A DNA stretch of 64,000 nucleotides, taken from Crocinitomicaceae bacterium. GTDB taxonomy: Bacteria; Bacteroidota; Bacteroidia; Flavobacteriales_D; Crocinitomicaceae. Shown one piece after another: positions 51,400-60,811 of the stretch (the stretch's first letter is position 1; each line of letters starts with the position of its first letter). The position numbers were made by a program, and so were the translations under genes. Under the pieces are notes generated by a model. The model saw nothing but the letters and a program-made list of their open reading frames with translations. It ran no database searches and had not been told where the DNA came from. The DNA is taken from contig JANQWC010000028.1 in assembly GCA_030730025.1 (NCBI GenBank), positions 1-64,000 on the forward strand, read 5' to 3'.

Positions 51400-53364
51400 A
51401 TGACACCATTTACGTTTTTCTTGAAACAAAAAAGATTGCTACTTTTTTTGTTCTTTTTCTTTCCTTTTACCCAACTTATTGCACAAGATCCAGCCAGATT
51501 ATCAATTGATTCACTCTTGGCGAGAATCCCACCTCGTGTCATGACCTACCAACAAATTGAACTCGTGGCCGGGCGCAACGGGGGCAACTTCTTCTCGCGC
51601 ATGCAGAGTATCGAAAAATTGAATCAGGCAACTCTCAATAACCTCCCAGCAAGGAGTATCGCTGATGCCTTGTCTTTTTCAGCAGGGGTAGACGTGCGGC
51701 AACGCGGTCTTAGTGGTACGCAAGCCGATATCGGTATCCGAGGCGGGAATTTTGAGCAAAGCCTTATTCTTGTCAATGGTTTCAAGATGACTGACCCACA
51801 AACAGGGCACCACGCGGCTAACTTGCCCATTCCACTCATTGCGGTTTCAGAAATACAAGTTTTCAAGAGCCCAACGGTGTTGCAATTTGGTCAAAGTGCC
51901 TTAACTGGTGCGGTGCACATTAGTGCCTATGCACAAGATGCCTTTGAGGTCAAGACAAGCGCTTACGGAGGTAGTTTCAATAGTTTTGGTACCCAGGCCA
52001 TGGTGCGCATGAAAATCAAAAAATACCAGCAAATGTTGGCGGTGGCTAGAGATCAATCGGACGGCCATTGGTACAACTCAGATTTCAAAAACCACCAGCT
52101 CTTTTACACGGGTTCACATTCTTTGGGTGTAAATCAAAGGCATCGGCTCACTTATACAGCAGCCTACACCGATAGAAATTTTGGCGCCAACGGGTTTTAT
52201 TCCAATAAGTTTCCCGACCAATGGGAGCGCACCACCATGGCAATGGCTGGTGTTAAACACAATTACGGCTGGACTACTCAAAAAGACGATCGATACACCT
52301 CCTATCAATTTCGCCAACAAGCCATGTTGCGCAGCCATGCCGATGAGTTTAGGCTCAAACGCTTCGACCCCGCGTTTTATACCAACACACACGTATCCAA
52401 CGTGCTGAGTTATGAGGCGCAATTGGCCGTGAGTAGATACAGGCAACAATTCCTTTTTGGTCTAGAACAGCGCCTAGAACAACTCAATAGCAGCAATTTA
52501 GGTTTGAGAGAACGGCACTATCAAAGTGCATTTGTGCAAGCGCTAGGCTCTATTAACGCCATGAACTATTCCGCGGGGCTTATGGTATTTGCTTATAATT
52601 TAGAAAATCCGCAATTGATGCCAAGCCTACAACTCGGTAGAGCGCTTTCTCATCAACATTATGTTTTTGCCAACTACAGCCGAGGTAACCGTGTGCCTAG
52701 CTGGACAGAAATGTACTATACTGACCCAGCTAATGTGGGCAATCCAAATTTGCTTCCGGAATATTCGCACGCAGCTGAACTTGGTTGGCGTTTAAACCAA
52801 AATGCATACAATAGCAAATTTCAAGGCAATGCGGCGTTGTTTTACCGTCAGCACACCAACATGATTGACTGGGTTCGTGATGTATCAGCGATTTCGCCCA
52901 ATCCAAATCCTTGGATGCCGGTTAATATTGCAACTGTATCTTTTACAGGCTTGGAGACAAGTCTGCAATTCAATGTCAAGAAAAGCGCAACCTGGGGTCC
53001 GAATAAGTTTAATTTGAATTACACGTACATCACGGCCTCGCACAATTTTACAAGTGAGCAAGAATCTCGCTATGCGATCACCAGCATGCGCCACCAGCTC
53101 AATGGGCAGGCCCTGTTTGATTTAAGTGAAAAAGTACAACTCAACCTCACCTACCGTTTGGTGCAACGCATCGCGCAACCTTTGTATCAGGTAGTGGATG
53201 CTAAAATGATGGTGCCGATCAAAAATAAATGGACTGTTTTTGCCGAAGGGAACAACCTCACCAATACGCAATACGTTGAGGCAGGCTTTGTACAGATGCC
53301 AGGGCGTTGGTTCAAGCTGGGCCTTACATTTGGCCACAGAGCAATCGACAACCCTAGACCTTAA
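51400..53364 (+). CDS. TonB-dependent receptor
   Basis: Plug RSIADALSFSAGVDVRQRGLSGTQADIGIRGGNFEQSLILVNGFKMTDPQTGHH; C-terminal beta-barrel pattern. Confidence 0.92.
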   Translation: MTPFTFFLKQKRLLLFLFFFFPFTQLIAQDPARLSIDSLLARIPPRVMTYQQIELVAGRNGGNFFSRMQSIEKLNQATLNNLPARSIADALSFSAGVDVRQRGLSGTQADIGIRGGNFEQSLILVNGFKMTDPQTGHHAANLPIPLIAVSEIQVFKSPTVLQFGQSALTGAVHISAYAQDAFEVKTSAYGGSFNSFGTQAMVRMKIKKYQQMLAVARDQSDGHWYNSDFKNHQLFYTGSHSLGVNQRHRLTYTAAYTDRNFGANGFYSNKFPDQWERTTMAMAGVKHNYGWTTQKDDRYTSYQFRQQAMLRSHADEFRLKRFDPAFYTNTHVSNVLSYEAQLAVSRYRQQFLFGLEQRLEQLNSSNLGLRERHYQSAFVQALGSINAMNYSAGLMVFAYNLENPQLMPSLQLGRALSHQHYVFANYSRGNRVPSWTEMYYTDPANVGNPNLLPEYSHAAELGWRLNQNAYNSKFQGNAALFYRQHTNMIDWVRDVSAISPNPNPWMPVNIATVSFTGLETSLQFNVKKSATWGPNKFNLNYTYITASHNFTSEQESRYAITSMRHQLNGQALFDLSEKVQLNLTYRLVQRIAQPLYQVVDAKMMVPIKNKWTVFAEGNNLTNTQYVEAGFVQMPGRWFKLGLTFGHRAIDNPRP

Positions 53365-53370
53365 GATTTT

Positions 53371-54339
53371 CTAATAACCAACTTTTGTTCGAGCGCGCTT
53401 GAGTACTTCTTGCGCCACGCTTCTCGCTTTTTGCGCACCAACAGAAAGCGCAGCTTCAATTTCAGAAGGGTTTTCTATCAAGTGGTTAAAGATGCCCCTT
53501 TCCTTAGCGAATCGGTCGAGAATGAGTTCGAAGAGCGCTTGTTTGGCATGCCCATAACCGTAATTTCCAGCGTTATAGTTGGCTGTCATTTGCTCAATTT
53601 GAGTTGGTGAGGCCAGTAATTTGTACAAGGCAAAGGTGTGGCAGGTTTCGGTGTTTTTAGGTTCTTCGAGTGGCGTGCTGTCAGAGACAATAGACATGAT
53701 TTGCTTGCGCAATTGCTTTTCGGGTAGGAAAATATCGATATAGTTGTTGCGCGACTTGCTCATCTTTTCGCCGTCGGTTCCTGGGATGAGCATGGTGTCT
53801 GGCTGGATTTGTTCTTCTGGCAATACGAAGGTGTCTCCGTAGGTGAGGTTGAAGCGATTGGCTACGTCTCTGGCCATTTCGATGTGCTGTTTTTGGTCTT
53901 TGCCAACCGGCACTATTTCGGCGTCGTAAAGCAGGATATCCGCAGCCATCAGGATAGGGTAGGTGAACAAGCCTCCATTGACGTCGTCTAGGCGGTCTGC
54001 TTTGTCTTTGAAAGAATGCGCAAGGGTGAGGCGCTGGTACGGGTATTGGCAGAGCAAATACCAAGTGAGTTCACTGACTTCAGGTACGTCAGATTGGCGG
54101 TAAAATACCGTTTGAGCAGGGTCTAGGCCAAAAGCCAACCACGTGGCAGCTGTGGCGTAGGTGTTGTTGCGCAAGGTGGCGCCATCTTTGATTTGCGTCA
54201 AGGAATGCATGTCGGCAATAAACAAAAAGGATTCGTTGGCGGGGTCTTGGGCCAAGCGTATCGCTGGTAAAATGGCGCCTAAGATATTGCCTAAGTGGGG
54301 TGTTCCTGTACTTTGAATTCCGGTTAAAATGCGAGACAT
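53371..54339 (-). CDS. trpS: tryptophan--tRNA ligase
   Basis: TGIQSTGTPHLGNILGA (HIGH-like), GEKMSKSRNN (KMSKS); start trimmed to MSRIL. Confidence 0.96.
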   Translation of the reverse strand: MSRILTGIQSTGTPHLGNILGAILPAIRLAQDPANESFLFIADMHSLTQIKDGATLRNNTYATAATWLAFGLDPAQTVFYRQSDVPEVSELTWYLLCQYPYQRLTLAHSFKDKADRLDDVNGGLFTYPILMAADILLYDAEIVPVGKDQKQHIEMARDVANRFNLTYGDTFVLPEEQIQPDTMLIPGTDGEKMSKSRNNYIDIFLPEKQLRKQIMSIVSDSTPLEEPKNTETCHTFALYKLLASPTQIEQMTANYNAGNYGYGHAKQALFELILDRFAKERGIFNHLIENPSEIEAALSVGAQKARSVAQEVLKRARTKVGY

Positions 54340-54344
54340 TGCGT

Positions 54345-54362
54345 TAATTTTGTTCAAAATTA
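54345..54362. promoter_or_regulatory. palindrome of two face-to-face TAnnTTTG boxes
   Basis: TAATTTTG-TT-CAAAATTA between trpS and plsC. Confidence 0.55.
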
Positions 54363-54408
54363 GTCATTTTAGAGCGTTTTTAAGTGGCTGTTGCGCTCTT
54401 GTAATTGC

Positions 54409-54416
54409 TAACTTTG
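54409..54416 (+). promoter_or_regulatory. -7 box 4 nt upstream of plsC-like ATG
   Basis: TAACTTTG then GAGG? no: TAACTTTG-AGGC-ATG. Confidence 0.55.
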
Positions 54417-54420
54417 AGGC

Positions 54421-55188
54421 ATGCAGAAAATCACAGGTGTGTTCGGTCTTATTTGGAAGCTCTACATCGCGGTTGTATTTTTTATTTTTGCGCTGTTGTT
54501 TTACCCGCTCTTCTGGGTGCTGCAACTCAAGTCTTCTTGGCGCAAACACGGCTTTCAAATCTTCATACTCTGGAGTTGGTTGTTGCGTATATTTTGCTTT
54601 TACCCTGTGCGCGTCAAGCTCAATTCCCCCTTGCCTCAGGCGCCGTTCATTATCGTTTCTAACCACAGCTCCTATTTAGACATCTTTTTGCTGCCCTCCA
54701 TTTTGCCGCAGCATCCTTTTGCTTTTTTGGGTAAAGCTGAAATCCTCAAATACCCAATTGTCAGAACTTATTTCAAGGCACTCAATATTCCAGTATATCG
54801 CAAAGATAAATCAAAGGCTGGGCAAGCGCTTGGGCAGGCCAAAAAAGCCATGGAAGGCGGTTGGTCTATCGTTATTTTTCCGGAAGGCACCATCCCCGAA
54901 GAAAACATTCCGCAAATGTATCCTTTCAAAAACGGCGCGTTTCGCCTGGCCAAAAACCTCAACGTACCGATTTTACCCTTGACGTTCACCCAAAACTTCC
55001 ATTTGTTCTCCGACCCAACGCACTTGTTTGGGCCAGCACATCCGGGCGTGGTAGAGGTGTATATCCATCCGTTTATTTCCGTTGAAGAAATTGCCCAAGC
55101 CAGTGCGGAGCAAATAAGTGAAAAATGCTTCCAAATTATTGAGGCACCCATTCAAGCGGCGCATCCCCATCTCTTCAAAAAATCGTAA
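54421..55188 (+). CDS. 1-acyl-sn-glycerol-3-phosphate acyltransferase (PlsC family)
   Basis: IIVSNHSSYLDIFLLPSIL, FPEGTIPEEN. Confidence 0.92.
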   Translation: MQKITGVFGLIWKLYIAVVFFIFALLFYPLFWVLQLKSSWRKHGFQIFILWSWLLRIFCFYPVRVKLNSPLPQAPFIIVSNHSSYLDIFLLPSILPQHPFAFLGKAEILKYPIVRTYFKALNIPVYRKDKSKAGQALGQAKKAMEGGWSIVIFPEGTIPEENIPQMYPFKNGAFRLAKNLNVPILPLTFTQNFHLFSDPTHLFGPAHPGVVEVYIHPFISVEEIAQASAEQISEKCFQIIEAPIQAAHPHLFKKS

Positions 55189-55193
55189 TTTTG
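55186..55193 (+). promoter_or_regulatory. -7 box 4 nt upstream of gatC ATG
   Basis: TAATTTTG-TCTC-ATG. Confidence 0.5.
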
Positions 55194-55197
55194 TCTC

Positions 55198-55488
55198 ATG
55201 GAAATCAACGAAGCTTTACTCGATCACATCGCTAACCTTTCTAAATTGTCTTTTGAAGGCTCAGAAAAGGAGGCAATTCGTCAAGATTTACAGCGCATGA
55301 TTGCCTTTGTAGACAAACTCTCCGAACTAGACACCACCGGTGTAGAGCCACTTATTTTTATGTCTAATGAAGTCAACCGACTCCGCGACGACAACACCGA
55401 ACAAAGCGTTAGCCACGAAGAAGCGCTTCGCAATGCACCCAAAAAAGACTCCGATTATTTCCGAATCCCGAAAGTTTTAGACAAATAG
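55198..55488 (+). CDS. gatC: Asp-tRNA(Asn)/Glu-tRNA(Gln) amidotransferase subunit C
   Basis: HIANLSKLSFEGSEKEAIRQDLQRMIAFVDKLSELDTTGVEPLI. Confidence 0.93.
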   Translation: MEINEALLDHIANLSKLSFEGSEKEAIRQDLQRMIAFVDKLSELDTTGVEPLIFMSNEVNRLRDDNTEQSVSHEEALRNAPKKDSDYFRIPKVLDK

Positions 55489-55490
55489 CC

Positions 55491-56360
55491 TTGAAGGTTA
55501 GCGGCTTTACATTCATCAGAAATGCCATTCTACTCGATTACCCGGTAGTGGCTTCCATACAATCCATTTTGCCTTTGTGCGATGAAGTGGTGGTAGCTGT
55601 TGGCAACTCAGACGACGACACCCTCGGCCTGATTCAAAACATAGATCCTAAAGTCAAGGTCATTCAAACCACCTGGGACGACTCCCTGCGCCAAAACGGC
55701 CGCGTACTCGCCGTCGAGACCGACAAAGCCCTTGCGGCCATTTCACCCGACGCCGATTGGGCCATTTACATTCAAGGCGATGAAGTCATGCACGAAGCAG
55801 ATCATGCCGCCATTCGCAGTGCCATGGAGCAGTATCAAAATGACCAAGAAGTTGACGGGCTTTTGTTCGATTACCTGCACTTTTACGGTTCTTACGACTA
55901 CATTGGTGTCTCTAACAATTGGTACAAAAAAGAAATCCGCATCATCAAGCCGCGCCGTGGCATTTATTCGTTTAGAGATGCGCAAGGATTTCGCAAAGCA
56001 CCTGATCAGAAGCTGAAAGTGGCTTTGGCCAATGCCAAGGTGCATCATTACGGTTGGGTCAAGGATCCGCAAGCCATGCAGCGCAAACAAGAGCGCTTCC
56101 ATCGGCTATGGCACGATGACGCTTGGCTCGAAAAAAACGTCAAGGTGGCTACTTCTTTTGATTACGAAGACCACATCCATGAGCTTGCGCGTTTTGAAGG
56201 CACGCATCCGCAGTGGATTGCCGAACGCATTGCCGCGCGCAACTGGACGTTTCAGACGGATATCGCCCGCAATAAAAAGACTTTAAAGAACAGGCTCAAA
56301 GACCTCCTCAAAGCAATTGGCATTGATACCAATTACGCGAATTATACGCGCATTCGTTAA
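55491..56360 (+). CDS. glycosyltransferase family 2-like protein
   Basis: FIRNAILLDYPVVASIQSILPLCDEVVVAVGNSDD...WAIYIQGDEVMHE; TTG start. Confidence 0.75.
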   Translation: MKVSGFTFIRNAILLDYPVVASIQSILPLCDEVVVAVGNSDDDTLGLIQNIDPKVKVIQTTWDDSLRQNGRVLAVETDKALAAISPDADWAIYIQGDEVMHEADHAAIRSAMEQYQNDQEVDGLLFDYLHFYGSYDYIGVSNNWYKKEIRIIKPRRGIYSFRDAQGFRKAPDQKLKVALANAKVHHYGWVKDPQAMQRKQERFHRLWHDDAWLEKNVKVATSFDYEDHIHELARFEGTHPQWIAERIAARNWTFQTDIARNKKTLKNRLKDLLKAIGIDTNYANYTRIR

Positions 56361-57034
56361 GCTTGATCAGCCAAACGAAACTTACAGTACTTAATGATGT
56401 GCCCGCGCTTGCTGAAGAATTCTTCGTAGTAAGTTTTGATGTGGAAGATTTCTTTGGTTTGGGCGTCTAAATCTTCGGGGAGGTTGGCGTACAGATTGGG
56501 GTAGCACTCGAGTATTTGGTGGCCGTGTTCTTCGATTTGCTCGAGGGTGTAGTCGAACAAGACGTCGGAGTCGGTTTTCATGTGAATGATGCCGCCCGGT
56601 TTGAGGATTTTTCGGTATCGCGCTGTAAAAATCGGCGATGACAACCTTTTGCGGGCTTTTTGGGGTTGTGGATCTGAAAAAGTAAGCCAAATTTCATCGA
56701 CTTCACCTTCTTCAAAATAATCCAAAATGAAATCGATGCGGGTGCGCAAAAACGCAACGTTGCTCAGGTTGGTTTCTAGTGCTTCTTTGGCGCCAATATA
56801 AATGCGGTTGCCCTTGAGGTCTACACCGATGAAGTTGCGGTCCGAAAACTGCCGACCCATGCCCACTGCGTATTCGCCTTTGCCGCAACCGAGCTCCAGA
56901 ATAATGGGGTTGTCGTTTTGGAAAACGCTGGTTCTCCAATTTCCTTTTGGCGCGAATGGTTCGCCCATAACGGGTTCGAATACATTGGCGAATGTTTTGA
57001 TCGCTGCAAAGCGTTTTAACTTATCTTTTCCCAC
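56357..57034 (-). CDS. trmB: tRNA (guanine-N7-)-methyltransferase
   Basis: PIILELGCGKGEYAVGMG, GVDLKGNRIYIGAKEA, LTFSDPQPQKARKRL; GTG start. Confidence 0.95.
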   Translation of the reverse strand: MGKDKLKRFAAIKTFANVFEPVMGEPFAPKGNWRTSVFQNDNPIILELGCGKGEYAVGMGRQFSDRNFIGVDLKGNRIYIGAKEALETNLSNVAFLRTRIDFILDYFEEGEVDEIWLTFSDPQPQKARKRLSSPIFTARYRKILKPGGIIHMKTDSDVLFDYTLEQIEEHGHQILECYPNLYANLPEDLDAQTKEIFHIKTYYEEFFSKRGHIIKYCKFRLADQA

Positions 57035-57038
57035 GCGG

Positions 57039-57046
57039 CAAAGTTA
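57039..57046 (-). promoter_or_regulatory. -7 box 4 nt upstream of trmB GTG
   Basis: Minus strand TAACTTTG-CCGC-GTG. Confidence 0.55.
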
Positions 57047-57058
57047 AGAGATTCCTTG

Positions 57059-57066
57059 TAATTTTG
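57059..57066 (+). promoter_or_regulatory. -7 box 4 nt upstream of ATG 57071
   Basis: TAATTTTG-CGCC-ATG. Confidence 0.55.
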
Positions 57067-57070
57067 CGCC

Positions 57071-57637
57071 ATGCATTTCGTTGAACCCTTTTATAATTGG
57101 CGCGGCTACTACATCGCCGACGAAGACCCGAGCTCTCCATTTTATGGCAGGGAATACAGCGAGTTTGCCTTCAGCAATACCATTTACAATTTTTACATCC
57201 ATCCGCAATGGGATGAATTTGGCTCGTCCACGCTTTTTTTGAAGGTGCTTTACGCAGACTACGACGAGCGTTATGCCATCATCGAACTCATTGGCGAATG
57301 GAACGACGCGATAGAAAACGACATCATGCTGCTCAAACGCGATGTCATTGACGTACTGATTGATTCCGGCATCCATGCCTTTATTTTAATCGGCGAAAAC
57401 GTCCTGAATTTTCATCATTCCGACGACTGCTATTACGAAGAATGGTTCGACGATGTCGAGGACGGCTGGATCTCCATGGTCAACTTCCACGACCACGTCA
57501 TCCGCGAATTTGAGCACGTCGGCATCGATCACTATTTTGTCATGGGCGGCGAACTCGAAGAAATTGAGTGGCGCACCTACCAGCCCCAACACTTTTATCA
57601 GAAGGTTGCGGCTTTGGTGCAGAAAAGAATTGGTTAG
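57071..57637 (+). CDS. conserved hypothetical acidic protein
   Basis: 188-aa intact ORF, HFVEPFYNWRGYYIADEDPSSPFYGREYSEF..., appropriately placed promoter box. Confidence 0.8.
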   Translation: MHFVEPFYNWRGYYIADEDPSSPFYGREYSEFAFSNTIYNFYIHPQWDEFGSSTLFLKVLYADYDERYAIIELIGEWNDAIENDIMLLKRDVIDVLIDSGIHAFILIGENVLNFHHSDDCYYEEWFDDVEDGWISMVNFHDHVIREFEHVGIDHYFVMGGELEEIEWRTYQPQHFYQKVAALVQKRIG

Positions 57638-59250
57638 TACTGACTAAAAACCTTATTGAGCTTGCGCAACATGCCAAAAAGCAAGAGTGCGGCCAAACCT
57701 AATAAGACGAAGTTCACATAGAAAAAGTTGGCTTTTTGATCGTAGCCATCCCACATTGAGCTCAATACGCCCGAAAGTTTATTCCCTATTGAGGTTGCCA
57801 AGAACCATCCGCCCATCATTAAGGAGGTGAGGCGTGCTGGACTGAGCTTAGATACCAAGGATAGCCCCATGGGGCTCAAAAAGAGCTCGCCAATGGTGAT
57901 CACAGCGTATGAACTGATGAACCACCAAGCCGAAGACTTTTCGGCTCCGTTATTGGATGCGTATACGGCACCAACCATCACCAAACAAGACAGTGCAGAA
58001 ATCAGTAGTCCGAAAGCAATTTTGGTTGGGGTAGAGGGTTCTTTTCCTTTTCTGTTTAAAAAGGCAAAAAATGCCACTACCAATGGGGTAAGTGCAATGA
58101 CCCAGAACGGATTCACGCTCTGAAACAAGTTGGTATTAAACACCTTGATGGTGGCACCTTGCTCAGGTAGTTTAGTTTGTGTTTGATTGTTGAAATAAGA
58201 TGGGTAATCAATCACTTTTTTATCCTTCTCTAGAACCCGAAACTGTTGATCAATAAACGGCACGCTGTCCTTGACAAAGTGAAGCTCTTCTGAAAGTTTC
58301 AGGCGTGTCGTGAGCGGTTCAACAACGGCAGGTACCTCGCGGTCAGTGTAGTTCATGGCCCAGGTATTCATGGTAGAGCCATTTTGCTTGAAGATGGCCC
58401 AAAAGGCAATTACCACCGCAAATATGGAAAGCATGGCGCCAATTTGTGGTTTTTCGTTTGCGGGCGACTTTCTATAGAGGTGAATATAAAAGAACACTAC
58501 AGGAATACAGCCAAACAAAAAGGCGTCTGTCGATTTAGAGCCTACCAAAGGGGTTTCAAAAGTCAGTGGAATGAGGCCAAAAACAATGGCTGGCAATAGA
58601 ATCGTACCCAATATTTTGAGTAAAGACAGGTCGCTTTCTGCTTTTGGCTTGATTTGGTCTGCGTGTTTGTAGTGCTTGGTGCCGATAATGAAAACCAAGA
58701 CGCCAATAAACATCCCGACGCCGGCAGCTAAAAATGCGGCATACCACCCATACATATTATAGAGCGCTGCGCCGAAGAAATTGCAGACAAACGCTCCGAT
58801 ATTGATCCCCATATAGAAGATGTTGTAACCTGCATCTTTGCGCGCCTTATAGCTTTCTTCATTGTAAACATTACCCAAAAGTGTTGAAATATTGGGCTTG
58901 AAAAAGCCATTTCCCAATATAATGAGCGTCATGGACAAATACAAAAAGTTGAGATCCTTGACGGACATCAGCATATAGCCTAGGCCCATTAATATACCGC
59001 CAATAATGATTGATTTGCGGTAGCCCAACACGCGGTCGGCAAGCAAGCCCCCGATAAATGGTGTCAAGAAAACCAGTGCAATAAACGTCCCGTACAGGTC
59101 GCTGGCTTGTGCTTCATTGAGTCCAAATCCACGCTCAGTATCTTTGAGATAAAGCGTGAAAATGCCAATCATGAGGTAATAACCGAAACGCTCCCACATT
59201 TCTGATAAAAAGAGAAAGGGAAGCGCTTTTGGATGTTTTGAACCGAACAT
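57634..59250 (-). CDS. POT/PTR2-family peptide MFS transporter with extended periplasmic loop
   Basis: LFLSEMWERFGYYLMIGIFTLYL (ExxER), NGFFKPNISTLLG, SPMGLSLVSKLSP. Confidence 0.93.
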   Translation of the reverse strand: MFGSKHPKALPFLFLSEMWERFGYYLMIGIFTLYLKDTERGFGLNEAQASDLYGTFIALVFLTPFIGGLLADRVLGYRKSIIIGGILMGLGYMLMSVKDLNFLYLSMTLIILGNGFFKPNISTLLGNVYNEESYKARKDAGYNIFYMGINIGAFVCNFFGAALYNMYGWYAAFLAAGVGMFIGVLVFIIGTKHYKHADQIKPKAESDLSLLKILGTILLPAIVFGLIPLTFETPLVGSKSTDAFLFGCIPVVFFYIHLYRKSPANEKPQIGAMLSIFAVVIAFWAIFKQNGSTMNTWAMNYTDREVPAVVEPLTTRLKLSEELHFVKDSVPFIDQQFRVLEKDKKVIDYPSYFNNQTQTKLPEQGATIKVFNTNLFQSVNPFWVIALTPLVVAFFAFLNRKGKEPSTPTKIAFGLLISALSCLVMVGAVYASNNGAEKSSAWWFISSYAVITIGELFLSPMGLSLVSKLSPARLTSLMMGGWFLATSIGNKLSGVLSSMWDGYDQKANFFYVNFVLLGLAALLLFGMLRKLNKVFSQY

Positions 59251-59274
59251 AGTTTTAATTTTTAGTCATAAAAA

Positions 59275-59294
59275 AACAGTTCCTAAGAACTGTT
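59275..59294 (-). terminator. intrinsic terminator between the two POT genes
   Basis: AACAGTTC-CTAA-GAACTGTT with minus-strand T tract. Confidence 0.8.
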
Positions 59295-59317
59295 CTTTCA
59301 ATAAATTTGAATAAAGT

Positions 59318-60733
59318 TTATTTAACGCCGTGCATCATTTTAGATAATTGTTTTGACAATAGTAACATCAAAACACCTAAAGCAATTACAAAGACAGCAA
59401 TCGATACAAAAATGGTTGCTGCACCAAGTTGTTCAACGTAGGCTGCAATAAAACCACCAATGATGTTCGCTGCAAATGAAGAGAGCATCCAGACACCCAT
59501 GAGCATAGAGGCTAGTTTGATTGGCGCAAGTTTAGTGACTACCGAAAGTCCAACTGGTGATAAGCAAAGCTCACCAACCGTATGGAAGAAGTAGGTCATC
59601 ACCAACCAAATGAGAGCAGCTTTTTTCATAACCACTTCTTGGTCTCCAGAGCCTTGGGTTTGTACGCCATAGGTAGCCATCAACATAAAGAGGAAGCCGA
59701 TGCCAAGTAAGATCATACCCAAAGACATTTTTGTGGGTGTGCTTAGTTTTTTACCGTATTTGGAAGTCCAAAACCAGGCAAATAAAGGGCCTAAAGCCAC
59801 AATAAACAGTGGGTTTACTGATTGGAAGTAGGTAGTTGGAATAACCCATCCAAATAAATTGCGATCGATGTATTTATCGGTATAGATGGTCATTGAGGAA
59901 CCAGCCTGTTCGAAACCTGCCCAGAAGAAGATGACAAAAAATGTAAGGATGACAATTACTGCAATGCGCTGCTTTTCAATTTTAGAAAGACTAGCTGCTT
60001 TAGTGGCGTCCGCGTTTTGAATAATGGTTGGTTCTGTTTTGGCTGGTGCTGTTCCAATTTCAAGTAAGTATTTGCTTGCATAAAGATTGAAAACTACTTG
60101 CCCTAGCGCCATACCGACTGCTGCAGCTAAGAAACCATATTTGAAACCGTATGAAATGATTTCACCAGATGCTGCTTTAACCGCAAACCATTCTTCTGCA
60201 AGTGTTCCGGCAATTAGTGGTGCTAAAAAAGCGCCTAAGTTGATTCCCATATAGAAAATAGAGAAAGCGGAGTCTCTTTTATCGTCACCTTCACGGTAGA
60301 GTTGTCCTACCATGGTAGAAATATTTGGTTTGAACATGCCGTTGCCGAGAATCAAAAGAACGAGACCGATGCCCAATCCTAAGTGAGAATGCATAGCGAA
60401 GAGTACCAGTTGCCCAAAAAACATGGTGATACCTCCAATGGTAATGGCTTTTCGCTGCCCGATGTAACGATCGGCAATCATGCCGCCTATAATTGGTGTA
60501 AAATACACAAATCCGGTGAAGAAGCCATAAATTAAAGAAGCTTTATCTTCGGCAATGCCAAGGCCGTTTTGTGACCACATTTTGATCATGTAGAGTGTGA
60601 GTAAGCCACGCATTCCGTAGTAGCTGAAGCGCTCCCACATTTCTGTGAAGAAAAGTAAATACAAACCTTTCGGATGACCAAATATGGCGCCTTGAGCCTC
60701 AATTCTTTCAATTAAATCGTTACTTTTTGTCAT
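59318..60733 (-). CDS. POT/PTR2-family peptide MFS transporter
   Basis: LFFTEMWERFSYYGMRGLLTLYM, GNGMFKPNISTMVGQLY. Confidence 0.94.
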   Translation of the reverse strand: MTKSNDLIERIEAQGAIFGHPKGLYLLFFTEMWERFSYYGMRGLLTLYMIKMWSQNGLGIAEDKASLIYGFFTGFVYFTPIIGGMIADRYIGQRKAITIGGITMFFGQLVLFAMHSHLGLGIGLVLLILGNGMFKPNISTMVGQLYREGDDKRDSAFSIFYMGINLGAFLAPLIAGTLAEEWFAVKAASGEIISYGFKYGFLAAAVGMALGQVVFNLYASKYLLEIGTAPAKTEPTIIQNADATKAASLSKIEKQRIAVIVILTFFVIFFWAGFEQAGSSMTIYTDKYIDRNLFGWVIPTTYFQSVNPLFIVALGPLFAWFWTSKYGKKLSTPTKMSLGMILLGIGFLFMLMATYGVQTQGSGDQEVVMKKAALIWLVMTYFFHTVGELCLSPVGLSVVTKLAPIKLASMLMGVWMLSSFAANIIGGFIAAYVEQLGAATIFVSIAVFVIALGVLMLLLSKQLSKMMHGVK

Positions 60734-60811
60734 TTTCTTTATGTGTTGTGAGGGGTGAAAATATAAATTATTTTTGTAAAACGAATCTTTCAAGCACTTT
60801 TTAGACATAAA

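Noticed and set aside
59275-59294. AACAGTTCCTAAGAACTGTT considered as an operator palindrome
   Set aside because: Minus-strand T-tract and position after the upstream POT gene fit an intrinsic terminator better
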